A stretch of 64,000 nucleotides of DNA from an uncultured Prochlorococcus sp. (GCA_902627335.1 CACOIV010000001.1:1-64000); one strand, 5' to 3'; shown: positions 31,725-43,850, counted from the stretch's first letter. The notes: generated by a model not told the origin, from the letters alone. Numbers and translations are program-made.

Positions 31725-31967
31725 TCACTTTATCCTTGAGAATATATCATCAATTTCTTTTGAGAATTCTTTCTCCATATTTGAAAGATTTGCTTTTTCA
31801 AAAAAAATTGTAATTCCCACAAATTGACTTCCAAAACTAATATTAGGAAAAATATTTTTAGAATTGCAAAGATTATCTATATCTTTCATAAAGAGACTTG
31901 TTTTTGAGTAGTTTTCAAATTCAAAGCGTCTTTCAATCCTAGGTGGATTATCCTTTTCATTCCACAT
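31725..31967 (-). CDS. pterin-4a-carbinolamine dehydratase-like protein (acRAF-type Rubisco assembly factor)
   Basis: ORF 80 aa; PCD fold pattern but catalytic HHP replaced by 'IFP'; downstream of cso operon. Confidence 0.75.
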   Translation of the reverse strand: MWNEKDNPPRIERRFEFENYSKTSLFMKDIDNLCNSKNIFPNISFGSQFVGITIFFEKANLSNMEKEFSKEIDDIFSRIK

Positions 31968-32051
31968 AAAGCTAAACTCTCAAAAACAAATTAATCCTAA
32001 AACTATTAGGTAAATTCAACAAATCCCTTTAAGATTAATAAATTTTCAAAT

Positions 32052-32303
32052 TTAATTAGGATCCCAAAAATCAATTATTCCACCAATTGTCAAATCTGTA
32101 ATAGCCTCTGGATTATTTGTACAGGCATATCTTGCAGCGGTCCCAGTGGTGGTAAAAACCCAGTTACCTTCTCTTGCACCTACGGGATCAAGAGCTACTA
32201 ATTTTTTGCCTTTGTTATTTTGCAAAATTCGCAAATGCATATGTCCAAACCCTTCAACTCTTTGAGTACAGATCAATTTCCCTAAAACTTTCATGATTTC
32301 CAT
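32052..32303 (-). CDS. csoS4B: carboxysome vertex (pentameric shell) protein CsoS4B
   Basis: CcmL/EutN family; 'MEIMKVLGKLICTQRVEGFGHMHLRIL', 'DPVGAREGNWVFTTTGTAARYA'; start trimmed from ORF 32363. Confidence 0.92.
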   Translation of the reverse strand: MEIMKVLGKLICTQRVEGFGHMHLRILQNNKGKKLVALDPVGAREGNWVFTTTGTAARYACTNNPEAITDLTIGGIIDFWDPN

Positions 32304-32316
32304 TAGATTTATTTCC

Positions 32317-32574
32317 TTACTTTTGAATATTATCAGGATCCCAATGATCAATAATCCCAACAATTGTTAAATCACTTGGATATGCACTACTCCCTGCAGC
32401 AGATCTAGCAGCGGAACTACCTACACAAATTACCCAGTCACCAGGCTTACATCCAACTGCATCTACAGCGACTTTATTACTTGAGCCATCTAAAACGACC
32501 TGTAAATGTTTGTGTTCAAATCCTGGGATTCTATTTGTAGAAACAAGTGGTTTTATCACCTTGCAAATAAGCAT
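32317..32574 (-). CDS. csoS4A: carboxysome vertex (pentameric shell) protein CsoS4A
   Basis: 'MLICKVIKPLVSTNRIPGFEHKHLQVV', 'AVGCKPGDWVICVGSSAARSA'. Confidence 0.94.
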   Translation of the reverse strand: MLICKVIKPLVSTNRIPGFEHKHLQVVLDGSSNKVAVDAVGCKPGDWVICVGSSAARSAAGSSAYPSDLTIVGIIDHWDPDNIQK

Positions 32575-32576
32575 AA

Positions 32577-34106
32577 TTAATGGCCCTCCGCTGTTTTTTT
32601 ATCTAAAGACATACTAATGATTTGAGCAGAATCAGTTTTGTCTCTATCTCTTATAGTAAGACACGTATGTAACAAACCTTGATCCACTAAATTTTTATAT
32701 CTAATTGATATAGCATTATTAACCCTATCACAATCTTTAATAGCTCTCTCCTTTGCGCCTGGAACTCTTCCTGAATAATCAAATCTAATTACTACGGGGA
32801 TTGGTAAATCTTCTGAGACATTTAGACCAGAGAAAATCTTTATCCCAACATCTAAATCAGGAGCTCCCTCCTCAACAGTATCTAAATGTGAGAAATAAGT
32901 AAGATTTCTCAAATGTACTTCCTTAAATCCTATGCCCACCCCAATAAATCTTTCTGCATGGCCAATATCCTCATAAGATCCTTTATGAAATTCATTAACG
33001 TAATCAATTTGAGAAATATTATTTACTATTAATTTATAAATAAATTTTTCTACCCCTGTTAAATCTTTCTCAGAAGAATAATTGGAAATTAATTGACAAA
33101 TTTCTTGACTTGTTTCCTCAACAGTTTTATCAATCGTAGAATCATAAATATCTAGAGTTGAAATAGTATCATCTAAACTAATATTCCCATCTTTTGAATT
33201 CAAGTGAATTTTTAGTGCATCTGTATCAGTATCAAGACCAATGAGCATCAAATCGACAGAGGCTCCGCAACAAAAACTATTTTCAACAGACTCCCTAAAG
33301 GCATTTAATTTATTAAGTCCCTCCTCCGCTGCTAAAGCATCATCACTACCATGAGCAGCACAACCCTGGTGTAAAGGATCCACTGAACTAAAGTGGTAAG
33401 TCACTATTTTTAAATATCTTGTATCTTTATCAGCAGAGTTGGGCACTCCCTCTCTATATCTTTTATGTTCTGTCTTAATCCATCTATTAACAGTATTTTC
33501 AATATCAAATAGAGCACCAGCATGTGATCTTCTTCTTACAGCACTAAATGGAATTCTCATTACATAAGCAACAGTATGAGCAAGCCTTCCATCAGAACAA
33601 GGGGTTATATCTAATAAGTGAAAACCACAATCTAGGAGAAATTTTTCAAAATTCTTTGCTTCAATGCTTCCTGAAGACCCTTCCAAGGGATCATTTTTAA
33701 AGAAATAATCGCTAAATTTATCATGCTGCTTAAAAACACACCAAGCATATAAAGCTCTCATATCAAGGGGCTTTACCCAAGCCTTTTCCAGAATATGTGA
33801 TGGCAAGTCTATTCCTAAATTATTTTGAGATATTTGTTGAGCATTTTTGAGAAAATTTTCATTATGTTGAATATACGCAATTTCTTTTAAAGTAGAGACG
33901 ATATCATCAAAACTTTTTTTTGTTTTTAACTCATATTCATAAAGTTTTTTATTCTTCAATCGATCAGTAAAATGATGGCTTTCACCTGATCTATTTCTTA
34001 ACTTTCTTGTTTTAATTTTAGGATCTATGTGCTCTGAAAATGATTTCATTGGAGCGGTAGGGCCCAATGTAAAGTTCTTGGCTTTAGCCAATCCTCTTAA
34101 AACCAT
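32577..34106 (-). CDS. csoSCA: carboxysome shell carbonic anhydrase
   Basis: ORF 509 aa between csoS2 and csoS4A; 'CSDGRLAHTVAYVMRIPFSAVRRRSHAGALFD', 'HQGCAAHGSDD'. Confidence 0.96.
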   Translation of the reverse strand: MVLRGLAKAKNFTLGPTAPMKSFSEHIDPKIKTRKLRNRSGESHHFTDRLKNKKLYEYELKTKKSFDDIVSTLKEIAYIQHNENFLKNAQQISQNNLGIDLPSHILEKAWVKPLDMRALYAWCVFKQHDKFSDYFFKNDPLEGSSGSIEAKNFEKFLLDCGFHLLDITPCSDGRLAHTVAYVMRIPFSAVRRRSHAGALFDIENTVNRWIKTEHKRYREGVPNSADKDTRYLKIVTYHFSSVDPLHQGCAAHGSDDALAAEEGLNKLNAFRESVENSFCCGASVDLMLIGLDTDTDALKIHLNSKDGNISLDDTISTLDIYDSTIDKTVEETSQEICQLISNYSSEKDLTGVEKFIYKLIVNNISQIDYVNEFHKGSYEDIGHAERFIGVGIGFKEVHLRNLTYFSHLDTVEEGAPDLDVGIKIFSGLNVSEDLPIPVVIRFDYSGRVPGAKERAIKDCDRVNNAISIRYKNLVDQGLLHTCLTIRDRDKTDSAQIISMSLDKKTAEGH

Positions 34107-34113
34107 TTTTTAC

Positions 34114-36399
34114 TTATCCTCTTGCGCCACCTGAGAAGGTAACAAGTTGTCCTTCTTTAGTATTTCCGCTAGAACCAGTTATTAAGAAATCAGGTTCTTT
34201 CATTTTTTCATTTCTTTTTATTTCCATAGGTGGCATTGCACTTTTCATACTTGCTCTCGATGGATTTCTTCTTCGAGAAGATGCCCCTTCAGTTCCAGTT
34301 ACACGATCACCTCTGTCCCAGTCATCACCAGTGATATTTAGTCCAGCAGATTGACCTTCGCCAGTAATACGAGATTGAGCTCTTTCCTCCTCAAAATTTA
34401 TTTCTTTATTATCTTGTTTTGGCTGTAAATTATTTAATTTATTTTTATCAAATCTAAATTGTTCAGTTCCAGTTACCTTGTCTACGGCCATATCGAAAGG
34501 ACCAGTAATATTAGCTCCACTTTCATATTGATTACCTGTCACTGAATCACGCATTTTTTCAGAATATCTATCTCTAGAGGGTGAATTAACTGAAAAATCA
34601 TTCCATGTATTATGTTTTTCTTTTTCATTATTTGCATAAGATTGATTTGATCCGTGACTATTACAATTCGAACTTAGTTGATCTCCTCCAACATAAGGAG
34701 TCCCTGTTGGATTTAAACAAGCACCTTTTGTAGCACCAGTTAATTGACCACCAATTCCAGGTTGTTTTCCTGTCAATCTCGCATTGGAACTGCTTCCTAA
34801 ATAAACCTTTCCTTTTCCTCTTAACTCATTTTTAATATCTGGATCGCAATTATTCTCTAATTGCTCAACCCCTGCATATGGTGTACCTGTAACATTTTTA
34901 CAAGTTCCAGGTTCATCACCAGTCACATGATTTGAAGGTCCAGTCATAGTCCCACTTATAAAATTATTATTCTGAGATTTGCTAAGGCCAACTTTTCTTG
35001 CTTCTGGAGCTGGTTTATTTCCACAGAAAGTTTCATATTGTTGTGATCCTATATATTCATCACCAGTAATATTTTTGCAGCCACCACTTTCATTACCAGT
35101 CATTCGCTCAGATCTTCCAACTCCTGTTCCTGTAACAAGATTTCCATTAAGAGTATTATATGCACCAACTTTTTCAAATGATTTACCATCAGGTAATGGA
35201 TCAACACCAAGATATTGATCTCCTGTTAATTGATGCCCAGATCCACTTTCATCTCCAGTCACAAGGGATGATCTTCCTGGTAATGATCCGGACACATTTT
35301 GACCATCAAGAGTTTTACTATGTCTAATTTTTGATGGAGTTTTATTTATCTCACCACAATAATTTTGAGATAAATTAGCAGAAGTATATTCTGTTCCAGT
35401 CAGATTTTTGCAAGTTCCTGGTTCATTGCCAGTCACTAAAGATGATCTACCAACTTCATTTCCTGTAACTCTATTCCCAGAAGTAGTTGAGCTGACATTG
35501 ATTTTTGAAGGTTGCTTATAGCTTAAATCTGAACCACAAAACTCATTAATAACTTCTATACCTAAATATTGCGTGCCAGTAATATCTCTACAAGTACTAG
35601 ATTCATTTCCAGTTGTTTTTGATGACCTATTAGCTTGAGTACCTGTAACAGTTTGCCCCGAATTTGTTCCGCTTTCGCCAACTTTCCAATGAGCATCTAC
35701 CTTGAGTTTTGAACCATTTTTGTTTGGACCGCAAGGTCTACATTTACCATTACCCTTACTACTCGTAGCACCAGTTTTACTTCTTAGCTCCCTCACTCTC
35801 TGAGAAATTTCTCTACTGCTTAAATCTGGGTCTCCCCTTCTAGCTAAAGAAGCGGCACTAGTATTTTGTTTAGACGCTGATTTCCCATGTTTAGATTGAG
35901 CTTCTCTTCTCGCTAAGACAATATCTCTACTTGTATTAATAATAGGCTTCTTCTTCTGATTAATTCTTCTCTTAATATTAGTTTTTAATGGTTTAATTTC
36001 TGTATTTTGTAAAAGTTGAACTTCATCATTTTTTCTTACGGTTGATTTAACTTCATTAACAGAAATTTCTTTTTTAACATCTGTGCGAGTTCTATCAGAT
36101 GAAGTTATAGCTGATTTTCCATGAGTAGACATTGCTTTTCTTCTCTGTATAACTAACTCTTTACTAGATAAAATAGTTGAAGAAGACTTTCTCTTTACTT
36201 GCGTTTTTGGAATATGTTTTGTAACTGTTTTAGTAATATTTTGATTATTGGAAGAAGACTGAGTCCCAGAAATCTGTATATCTTGAGAAGATCGAACTCT
36301 ATCTTTAGTAGTTGAAGAATAAGCAGCAGCTTTTTTACCGCTATCACTCATTGCCTTTCTTCTTTCTAATGCAATCTCTCTACTGGTTTTTTTTGACAT
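34114..36399 (-). CDS. csoS2: carboxysome scaffold protein CsoS2
   Basis: ORF 761 aa; N-terminal repeats (ALERRKAMSDSGKKA etc.), middle VTG/ITG repeats ('GRSSLVTGNEPGTCKNLTGTEY'), C-terminal tail 'LVTFSGGARG'. Confidence 0.97.
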   Translation of the reverse strand: MSKKTSREIALERRKAMSDSGKKAAAYSSTTKDRVRSSQDIQISGTQSSSNNQNITKTVTKHIPKTQVKRKSSSTILSSKELVIQRRKAMSTHGKSAITSSDRTRTDVKKEISVNEVKSTVRKNDEVQLLQNTEIKPLKTNIKRRINQKKKPIINTSRDIVLARREAQSKHGKSASKQNTSAASLARRGDPDLSSREISQRVRELRSKTGATSSKGNGKCRPCGPNKNGSKLKVDAHWKVGESGTNSGQTVTGTQANRSSKTTGNESSTCRDITGTQYLGIEVINEFCGSDLSYKQPSKINVSSTTSGNRVTGNEVGRSSLVTGNEPGTCKNLTGTEYTSANLSQNYCGEINKTPSKIRHSKTLDGQNVSGSLPGRSSLVTGDESGSGHQLTGDQYLGVDPLPDGKSFEKVGAYNTLNGNLVTGTGVGRSERMTGNESGGCKNITGDEYIGSQQYETFCGNKPAPEARKVGLSKSQNNNFISGTMTGPSNHVTGDEPGTCKNVTGTPYAGVEQLENNCDPDIKNELRGKGKVYLGSSSNARLTGKQPGIGGQLTGATKGACLNPTGTPYVGGDQLSSNCNSHGSNQSYANNEKEKHNTWNDFSVNSPSRDRYSEKMRDSVTGNQYESGANITGPFDMAVDKVTGTEQFRFDKNKLNNLQPKQDNKEINFEEERAQSRITGEGQSAGLNITGDDWDRGDRVTGTEGASSRRRNPSRASMKSAMPPMEIKRNEKMKEPDFLITGSSGNTKEGQLVTFSGGARG

Positions 36400-36488
36400 A
36401 ATCTTCAGATTTGAAATTCTTTAAAAACTCTTTTTAAAATCTTTCTCCAAAGAATTTTGGAGAAAGATATTTACTACATTAAGTAGAT

Positions 36489-36830
36489 TTAACGTCCCTG
36501 GAAAACTACAAAAGCTGTCCCTTGGCTTTGAGTGTAAGCATCGTAACCGATAATTCTTACATGGTGATCAGGGTATGCTCTATGGCATGCCTCTAATTCA
36601 CTTACAACCAAGTTAAGGTCTTTTTCCCCAAAGAATGGGAGTTTCCAATAAGACCAATAAGTTTGCATACTTCCACTAGGATGTACATGCTCAATAACAG
36701 GACTCCAGCCTTGAGCAATTATGTATGCAATTTGGTCATATATTTCTTCCTGGGTCATCGGTGGTAAAAAACCGAATGTTTCCAGGGTTGCAACTGTTTG
36801 ATAGTCGCCTACTGTGCTCTGGAAAGGCAT
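36489..36830 (-). CDS. rbcS: Rubisco small subunit
   Basis: 'MPFQSTVGDYQTVATLETFGFLPPMTQEEIYDQIAYIIAQGW'; start trimmed from ORF 36908. Confidence 0.97.
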   Translation of the reverse strand: MPFQSTVGDYQTVATLETFGFLPPMTQEEIYDQIAYIIAQGWSPVIEHVHPSGSMQTYWSYWKLPFFGEKDLNLVVSELEACHRAYPDHHVRIIGYDAYTQSQGTAFVVFQGR

Positions 36831-36922
36831 AATTAATCTAAATGTGAATGAAATTACTCGTAATAGAACGAGATTTGTAGAAGTTTGAGGAGAAAATAAT
36901 CTCCTCAATTTTTAAATCTGCT

Positions 36923-38338
36923 TTAACCTTGAACGTCAAGCTTGTCGACAGTATCAAACTCAAACTTGATTTCCTTCCAAGTTTCAAGAGCAATAGCTAA
37001 TTCAGGACTATGCTTAGCAGCTTCCATAAGAATGTCTCTACTCTCTTTTTCGATTTCGCGACCAGCATTACGTGCTTTTACACAAGCTTCTAAAGCAACT
37101 CTGTTCGCTGCAGCTCCAGCAGCTGAACCCCATGGATGACCATGTGTTCCTCCACCGAACTGAAGACAAGAATCATCTCCAAAAATCGCAAGAAGTGCAG
37201 GCATATGCCAAACATGAATACCACCTGATGCAACTGCAAATACTCCAGGCATTGAACCCCAATCTTGATCAAAGAAGTTACCTCTTGATCTATCTTCAGG
37301 AACAAACGACTCTCTTAAGTTATCAATATAACCAAGAGTTGTTTGACGATCGCCTTCTAGTTTTCCAACAACCGTTCCAGTATGTAATTGATCTCCTCCT
37401 GAGAGTCTCAAACATTTTGCTAGAACTCTGAAATGAATACCATGCTTTGGATGTCTATCAATAACAGCATGCATAGCTCTGTGAATATGCAGAAGCATGC
37501 CATTTTTACGACACCAGTTTGCTAATCCAGTATTTGCTGTAAAACCACCAGTTATGTAATCATGCATGATGATTGGCATATCTAGTTCTTTTGCAAATTC
37601 AGCTCGTTCGTAGAGTTCTTCAGGAGTGTTAGCAGTACAGTTTAAATAGTGACCTTTAACTTCTCCAGTTTCTTGCTGGGCAAGCTTAACAGCCTCTGCA
37701 ACAAACTCAAATCTTTCTCTCCAACGTTGGAATGGTTGAGAGTTAATATTCTCATCATCCTTCGTTAAATCAAGACCGCCTCTAAGGCACTCATAAACAA
37801 CTCGACCGTAGTTTTTACCAGATAATCCTAATTTAGGTTTAATGGTACAACCCAGTAGAGGTCTTCCATATTTGTTTAAACGATCTCTCTCAACTACGAT
37901 TCCATTTGGTGGACCGCCGCAAGTTTTAATGAAAGCTATTGGGAATCTAATATCTTCTAGACGTAAGTGTCTTAGAGCTTTGAATCCAAAAACATTTCCA
38001 ACTAGAGATGTTAATACGTTTGTAATAGAACCTTCTTCAAAAAGATCTAAAGGGTATGCAATAAAAGCATAAAAAGCTTCAGGATCTCCAGGAACGTCTT
38101 CGATTCGATAGCAACGTCCTTTATAAAATTCTAAGTCTGTAAGTAACTCGGACCAAACTGTTGACCAAGTACCTGTTGAAGATTCAGCCGCAACAGCTGC
38201 TGCAACTTCTTCTCTGGGAACACCTTCTTGACCTGTGCATTTAAAACATGCAAGTAGGTCTGTGTCTAAGGGGACATATTCAGGAGTCCAGTAGGTGTCT
38301 CTGTACTCCTTAACCCCAGCGTCATACTTCTTACTCAT
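36923..38338 (-). CDS. rbcL: Rubisco large subunit (form IA)
   Basis: ORF 471 aa; '[17 protein letters not shown]', '[19 protein letters not shown]'. Confidence 0.99.
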
Positions 38339-38397
38339 AGATACTCCTTGGTTTGTGTAGGGAATTTATTCAAAAGCTATGCTATTGATTTACTAAT

Positions 38398-38709
38398 TCA
38401 GTCCTTTTGTCCAAGGAAATTTCCGTTACCTAGAGCAGGTTCAACTTCTCTGTGAGGACGTGCAATGATGTGTGCAGCAACTAAGCCATCACCAACTCTT
38501 TCACAAGCGTCAGCACCAGCTCTAACTGCAGCATTAACTGCACCAGTTTCGCCTCTAACTAAAACGGTTACATAACCGCCACCAACGAATTCACGACCAA
38601 TAAGGCGAACTTCTGCTGCCTTGGTCATTGCATCTGCTGCTTCAATTGCAGGTACAAGTCCGCGTGTCTCGATCATGCCGAGAGCGATACCCATTGTTTC
38701 TGTAGCCAT
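38398..38709 (-). CDS. csoS1: carboxysome shell protein CsoS1 (BMC domain)
   Basis: ORF 103 aa; 'ALGMIETRGLVPAIEAADAMTKAAEVRLIGREFVGGGYVTVLVRGETGAVNAAVRAG'. Confidence 0.98.
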   Translation of the reverse strand: MATETMGIALGMIETRGLVPAIEAADAMTKAAEVRLIGREFVGGGYVTVLVRGETGAVNAAVRAGADACERVGDGLVAAHIIARPHREVEPALGNGNFLGQKD

Positions 38710-38930
38710 TGCCTACTATGTATTAATGTGGAATGTTCATTTGGAAGAATGCTCTATCGAGACCTTAAAAGTCAAGTGTTTTTAGACCAAAAGCCATTAA
38801 TGTTTTTTCTATCATTGATAAGTTAAACTTATCACCCTTGCTATGATTGATATGTCTTAACTATTTAAAATTAGTCAGAGCATCAAAACATACAGTTGTG
38901 TTAATAAAAAATTTACATTAAGTTATCACC

Positions 38931-38970
38931 GTACGAGGCAGGCCCTGCCTACGCAGGTGTGGAATGTTCA
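38931..38970. other. GC-rich hairpin and csoS1-leader-like motif in intergenic region (possible ncRNA or regulatory element)
   Basis: AGGCAGGCCCTGCCT and CCTGCctacGCAGG inverted repeats in AT-rich surroundings; shares TGTGGAATGTTCA and TGCCTAC with the csoS1 leader. Confidence 0.35.
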
Positions 38971-39032
38971 ACCTATCCTGTCTCTGTATCAATTTTCGGT
39001 TAAGATAAAAAATTAATAATTTATTTAATTCA

Positions 39033-39617
39033 TTGGATAAATCTGTTTTAGTAATTGCTAGTGGTAATCCTAAAAAAGTAGCTGAGATTTCAGGCATGTT
39101 AAATGTATTGAATTTAATTGTTCAAAAACAACCAGAAACTTTAAACGTCGAGGAAACAGGGGACAGTTATTTAGAGAATGCATTCCTTAAAGCTAGAGCA
39201 GCAGCTACAAAAACAAATTCCTGGGCTTTGGCGGATGATTCTGGACTGGAAGTAGATTATTTAGATGGTCGTCCTGGAATATATTCAGCGAGATATGCAA
39301 AAAGCAAAGATGAAAAACTAAATAAACTTATTAGAGAGATGGGCAATACTCCATATAGAACTGCAAGATTTATAAGCTGCATGGTCTTATGCGATCCTAA
39401 TGGTAAATTAGTTAAAGAAACTACCGGAATTTCCTGGGGAGAAATATTAAAAGAGCCCAAATACCCAAATGGTGAATTTGAATCAATATTTTGGGTTAAA
39501 GAAGCTAATTGTGTATATGGAGAACTTAGCCAATCTCAACTTACAAAATTGGGTAGTAGGGGAAAAGCGGCCAGGGAGTTATCACCTTTTTTAAAAGAAT
39601 CACTACATTTGAGCTAG
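39033..39617 (+). CDS. rdgB: RdgB/HAM1 non-canonical purine NTP pyrophosphatase
   Basis: ORF 194 aa, TTG start; 'VIASGNPKKVAEI', 'ALADDSGLEVDYLDGRPGIYSARYA'. Confidence 0.95.
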   Translation: MDKSVLVIASGNPKKVAEISGMLNVLNLIVQKQPETLNVEETGDSYLENAFLKARAAATKTNSWALADDSGLEVDYLDGRPGIYSARYAKSKDEKLNKLIREMGNTPYRTARFISCMVLCDPNGKLVKETTGISWGEILKEPKYPNGEFESIFWVKEANCVYGELSQSQLTKLGSRGKAARELSPFLKESLHLS

Positions 39618-39619
39618 AT

Positions 39620-40384
39620 TTAAAAATTAGTTATTTGTTCAATTGCATTTATTGAGGCAGCTGCAGCTTCTTCAACATCTCCTTCTTTGCCTGCAAGAGT
39701 GAGTCTTCCAAAAGCACCTACGGCTTTTACATCAACAACTGTTATGTTTGATGCCTTTTCAGCCTCATTAGCAGCTTTCAATACATATCCTGCTGGCTCT
39801 GTTTCAAGAATAAACATACTCATACCGGCCTGGATCATTGAACCGCTTCTATTTTGCCTATTAATTAAAACCGAGTGATCTGGTGTTATAGCCCTAATAA
39901 TCTCAGTCCAACTTGTAGCTGGTTTTGTTCTTTTTCTAATTTCACTACCAATAGCATCCAAGACTACATCTCCTGAATGCAAAACGGTACTTTGATCTTT
40001 ATGGTAAAGGGCGAAAGAACCAAACTCTCTTTCAACAATCATTTGGCCAAGTCTTACATTACTAGCTTTTAAAGCAATGTCAGTGACTCTATGAATAGCC
40101 ATTCCAGGAGATACTTCCATCCATAAACAAGCATCACCGGGTATTGGCAAAAAGCCTCTACTAACAGTTCCCATATATGCTGCCAATTGTGGTTGTAAAG
40201 AATCTAAAAAGACATATGTTCTAAGTTCAATTTGTTCAACTTGACTTGCTTGCCTGGAAACTAAAGATTTTTCTGAATCGGTTGTAATATAACTCCCACC
40301 ACCATGAGACTGAATCTCAGAGCCAGTAACTAGAGAACTTTTATTTCTGCGCTCTCCTCTATTTAAACTAGAAGTCGGTTCCAT
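39620..40384 (-). CDS. csoS1D: carboxysome tandem-BMC (trimeric) shell protein CsoS1D
   Basis: ORF 254 aa; tandem BMC domains with ~50 aa N-terminal extension; near csoS1. Confidence 0.93.
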   Translation of the reverse strand: MEPTSSLNRGERRNKSSLVTGSEIQSHGGGSYITTDSEKSLVSRQASQVEQIELRTYVFLDSLQPQLAAYMGTVSRGFLPIPGDACLWMEVSPGMAIHRVTDIALKASNVRLGQMIVEREFGSFALYHKDQSTVLHSGDVVLDAIGSEIRKRTKPATSWTEIIRAITPDHSVLINRQNRSGSMIQAGMSMFILETEPAGYVLKAANEAEKASNITVVDVKAVGAFGRLTLAGKEGDVEEAAAASINAIEQITNF

Positions 40385-40470
40385 TCTGGAGACTATAACT
40401 GATTATGGGTCAATATTTCTATCAAATTAACTTGCACTATGCTTATGAACCGATAACTTCAATTTAAATA

Positions 40471-40851
40471 GTGAATAAATTTATGACTTCACCTCTCAAA
40501 AATCCAATTAAATCATCATCTGAGAATAGAGAATTAAGCCCAGATCAAACTCTAGGTTTGGTTAGTTTAACTTTAATGCAAAAATTATCGCAAAAGGATC
40601 CCTCTTTCAGTTGGTTAATTGACGATAATAAGGACTTACAAAATATAAAAAACTTTAGAAATAGACTGGAGTTAATTGACTTAGCCATTAAAACTGGTGC
40701 TCCAATCAGTACCGCAGAAGTTTCATTTTTAATGGGCGCCAAGCCAGGGAAATCAAGAGTGGAAAGAGGAGGATTAATAGCTATTAAAGTTTCTAGAAAT
40801 GTTTGGAAAATTGCTAAAAATAGTAATGAAAATAATTACTGGAGAAATTGA
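40471..40851 (+). CDS. conserved cyanobacterial hypothetical protein
   Basis: ORF 126 aa; 'VSFLMGAKPGKSRVERGGLIAIKVSRNVWKI'. Confidence 0.6.
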   Translation: MNKFMTSPLKNPIKSSSENRELSPDQTLGLVSLTLMQKLSQKDPSFSWLIDDNKDLQNIKNFRNRLELIDLAIKTGAPISTAEVSFLMGAKPGKSRVERGGLIAIKVSRNVWKIAKNSNENNYWRN

Positions 40852-40994
40852 AATTTTTTATTTTTAAGACTTCAGAAATTTAATCATTTGAATATTTAAA
40901 CATTCATATAAGTTTTTGAAATGAATTCATTTTGTAAGAGAACTTAATCAATTACTTTCTTAAAATTGAAAATTTATGCAAGCTTTATAAATAA

Positions 40995-42269
<1,275 letters not shown>

Positions 42270-42275
42270 AACATT

Positions 42276-43850
42276 ATGGAATTGACTCTTTGGACATATG
42301 AAGGACCTCCCCATGTTGGTGCAATGAGAATCGCATCTTCAATGAGGGATTTACACTACCTATTGCATGCACCTCAAGGCGATACTTACGCTGATCTTCT
42401 CTTCACAATGATAGAAAGGAGAGGGAAAAGACCTCCTGTTACTTATACAACCTTCCAGGCCAGAGACTTAGGAGGAGATACTGCCGAATTGGTTAAAAAG
42501 AATATATCGGAAGCAGTAGAAAGATTTAAGCCTAAGACTCTTTTAGTCGGAGAAAGTTGTACTGCAGAATTAATACAAGATCAACCGGGAGCCTTAGCAA
42601 AAGGTATGGGATTTAATATCCCGATAGTTAACTTAGAGTTACCCGCATACAGTAAAAAGGAAAACTGGGGTGCCTCAGAAACTTTTTACCAAATAGTCCG
42701 CACTTTACTTAAAAAGGAAGTAAGTGAAGATTCTTCAATTTGCGCAAAAAGATGGAAGGATTTAGGAAGAAGACCAAAAGTTAACATATTAGGACCAACA
42801 TTACTCGGATTTAGATGCAGAGATGATGTTATCGAGATTCAAAGAATCCTCTCTGAGCAGGGTATTGATACAAATGTTGTTTCTCCTCTAAATTCAAGTC
42901 CAGATGATATTAAAAGATTAATAGATGCTGAGATTAATATCTGCTTATATCATGAAATTGCAGAAACTACATGTGAATGGCTAAAAAGAAATTTTGGGAT
43001 GGAATATACCACTACTATTCCTATTGGAATTGAAAATACAATAAATTTCATTAAAGAGGTACATAAAAAATTAGATCTTCCACTAACAAATCAAGAAGAA
43101 TTAGAAAACAAGTCAAAACTTCCATGGTATTCAAAGTCAGTTGATTCAAATTATCTCACAGGTAAAAGAGTTTTTATATTTGGAGATGGAACTCACGCGA
43201 TCGCCGCAGCAAAAATAGCAAAGGAGGAACTGGGATTTGAAGTAGTAGGATTAGGAACTTATAGCAGAGAAATGGCTAGAAAAGTTAGGCTAGTGGCTAA
43301 AGACTTAAATTTAGAAGCACTTATATCCAATAATTATCTTGAAGTTGAAGATGCAATGAAGAAGACATCACCTGAATTAGTTTTAGGAACTCAAATGGAA
43401 AGACATAGTGCCAAAAGACTCGGTATTCCTTGCGCAGTTATCAGCACTCCAATGCATGTACAAGATGTTCCAGCAAGATATAGTCCTCAAATGGGTTGGG
43501 AGGGTGCAAATGTAATTTTTGATGACTGGGTTCATCCATTAATGATGGGTCTCGAAGAGCACTTAATTGACATGTTTAAGCATGACTTTGAATTTGTTGA
43601 TGGACACCAAAGTCATTTAGGTCATACAGCTGTAAACACAAATGAAAGTGAACATGAAAATTTAATTAAAGAAGACAAATCAAATTTAAAAGAAGTTATT
43701 TGGACAGATTCAGGGAAAGCTGAATTAACAAAAGTTCCCTTTTTTGTGAGAGGAAAAGTTAAATCAAATACCGAGAAATATGCCCAATCAAAAGGTCTTT
43801 CTGAAATAGATGATGAAACCCTCTATGATGCAAAGGCATTTTTCAGTTAA
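42276..43850 (+). CDS. chlB: light-independent protochlorophyllide reductase subunit B
   Basis: ORF 524 aa; '[43 protein letters not shown]'. Confidence 0.98.
   Translation: MELTLWTYEGPPHVGAMRIASSMRDLHYLLHAPQGDTYADLLFTMIERRGKRPPVTYTTFQARDLGGDTAELVKKNISEAVERFKPKTLLVGESCTAELIQDQPGALAKGMGFNIPIVNLELPAYSKKENWGASETFYQIVRTLLKKEVSEDSSICAKRWKDLGRRPKVNILGPTLLGFRCRDDVIEIQRILSEQGIDTNVVSPLNSSPDDIKRLIDAEINICLYHEIAETTCEWLKRNFGMEYTTTIPIGIENTINFIKEVHKKLDLPLTNQEELENKSKLPWYSKSVDSNYLTGKRVFIFGDGTHAIAAAKIAKEELGFEVVGLGTYSREMARKVRLVAKDLNLEALISNNYLEVEDAMKKTSPELVLGTQMERHSAKRLGIPCAVISTPMHVQDVPARYSPQMGWEGANVIFDDWVHPLMMGLEEHLIDMFKHDFEFVDGHQSHLGHTAVNTNESEHENLIKEDKSNLKEVIWTDSGKAELTKVPFFVRGKVKSNTEKYAQSKGLSEIDDETLYDAKAFFS

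Noticed and set aside
34114-36399. CRISPR-like or satellite repeats
   Set aside because: The periodic DNA similarity is the coding sequence of the repeated VTG/ITG modules of CsoS2, in one open frame.
34114-36399. Programmed frameshift in csoS2 producing two isoforms, as in Halothiobacillus
   Set aside because: I did not identify a convincing slippery site with a downstream structure; not supported from reading alone.
37072-37431. 119-aa plus-strand ORF and other ORFs opposite or within rbcL
   Set aside because: Antisense or out-of-frame shadow of the highly conserved rbcL; low-complexity protein.
38931-38970. SRP RNA, 6S RNA, tmRNA or RNase P RNA gene
   Set aside because: None of the conserved signature sequences of these RNAs is present in the GC-rich hairpin region.
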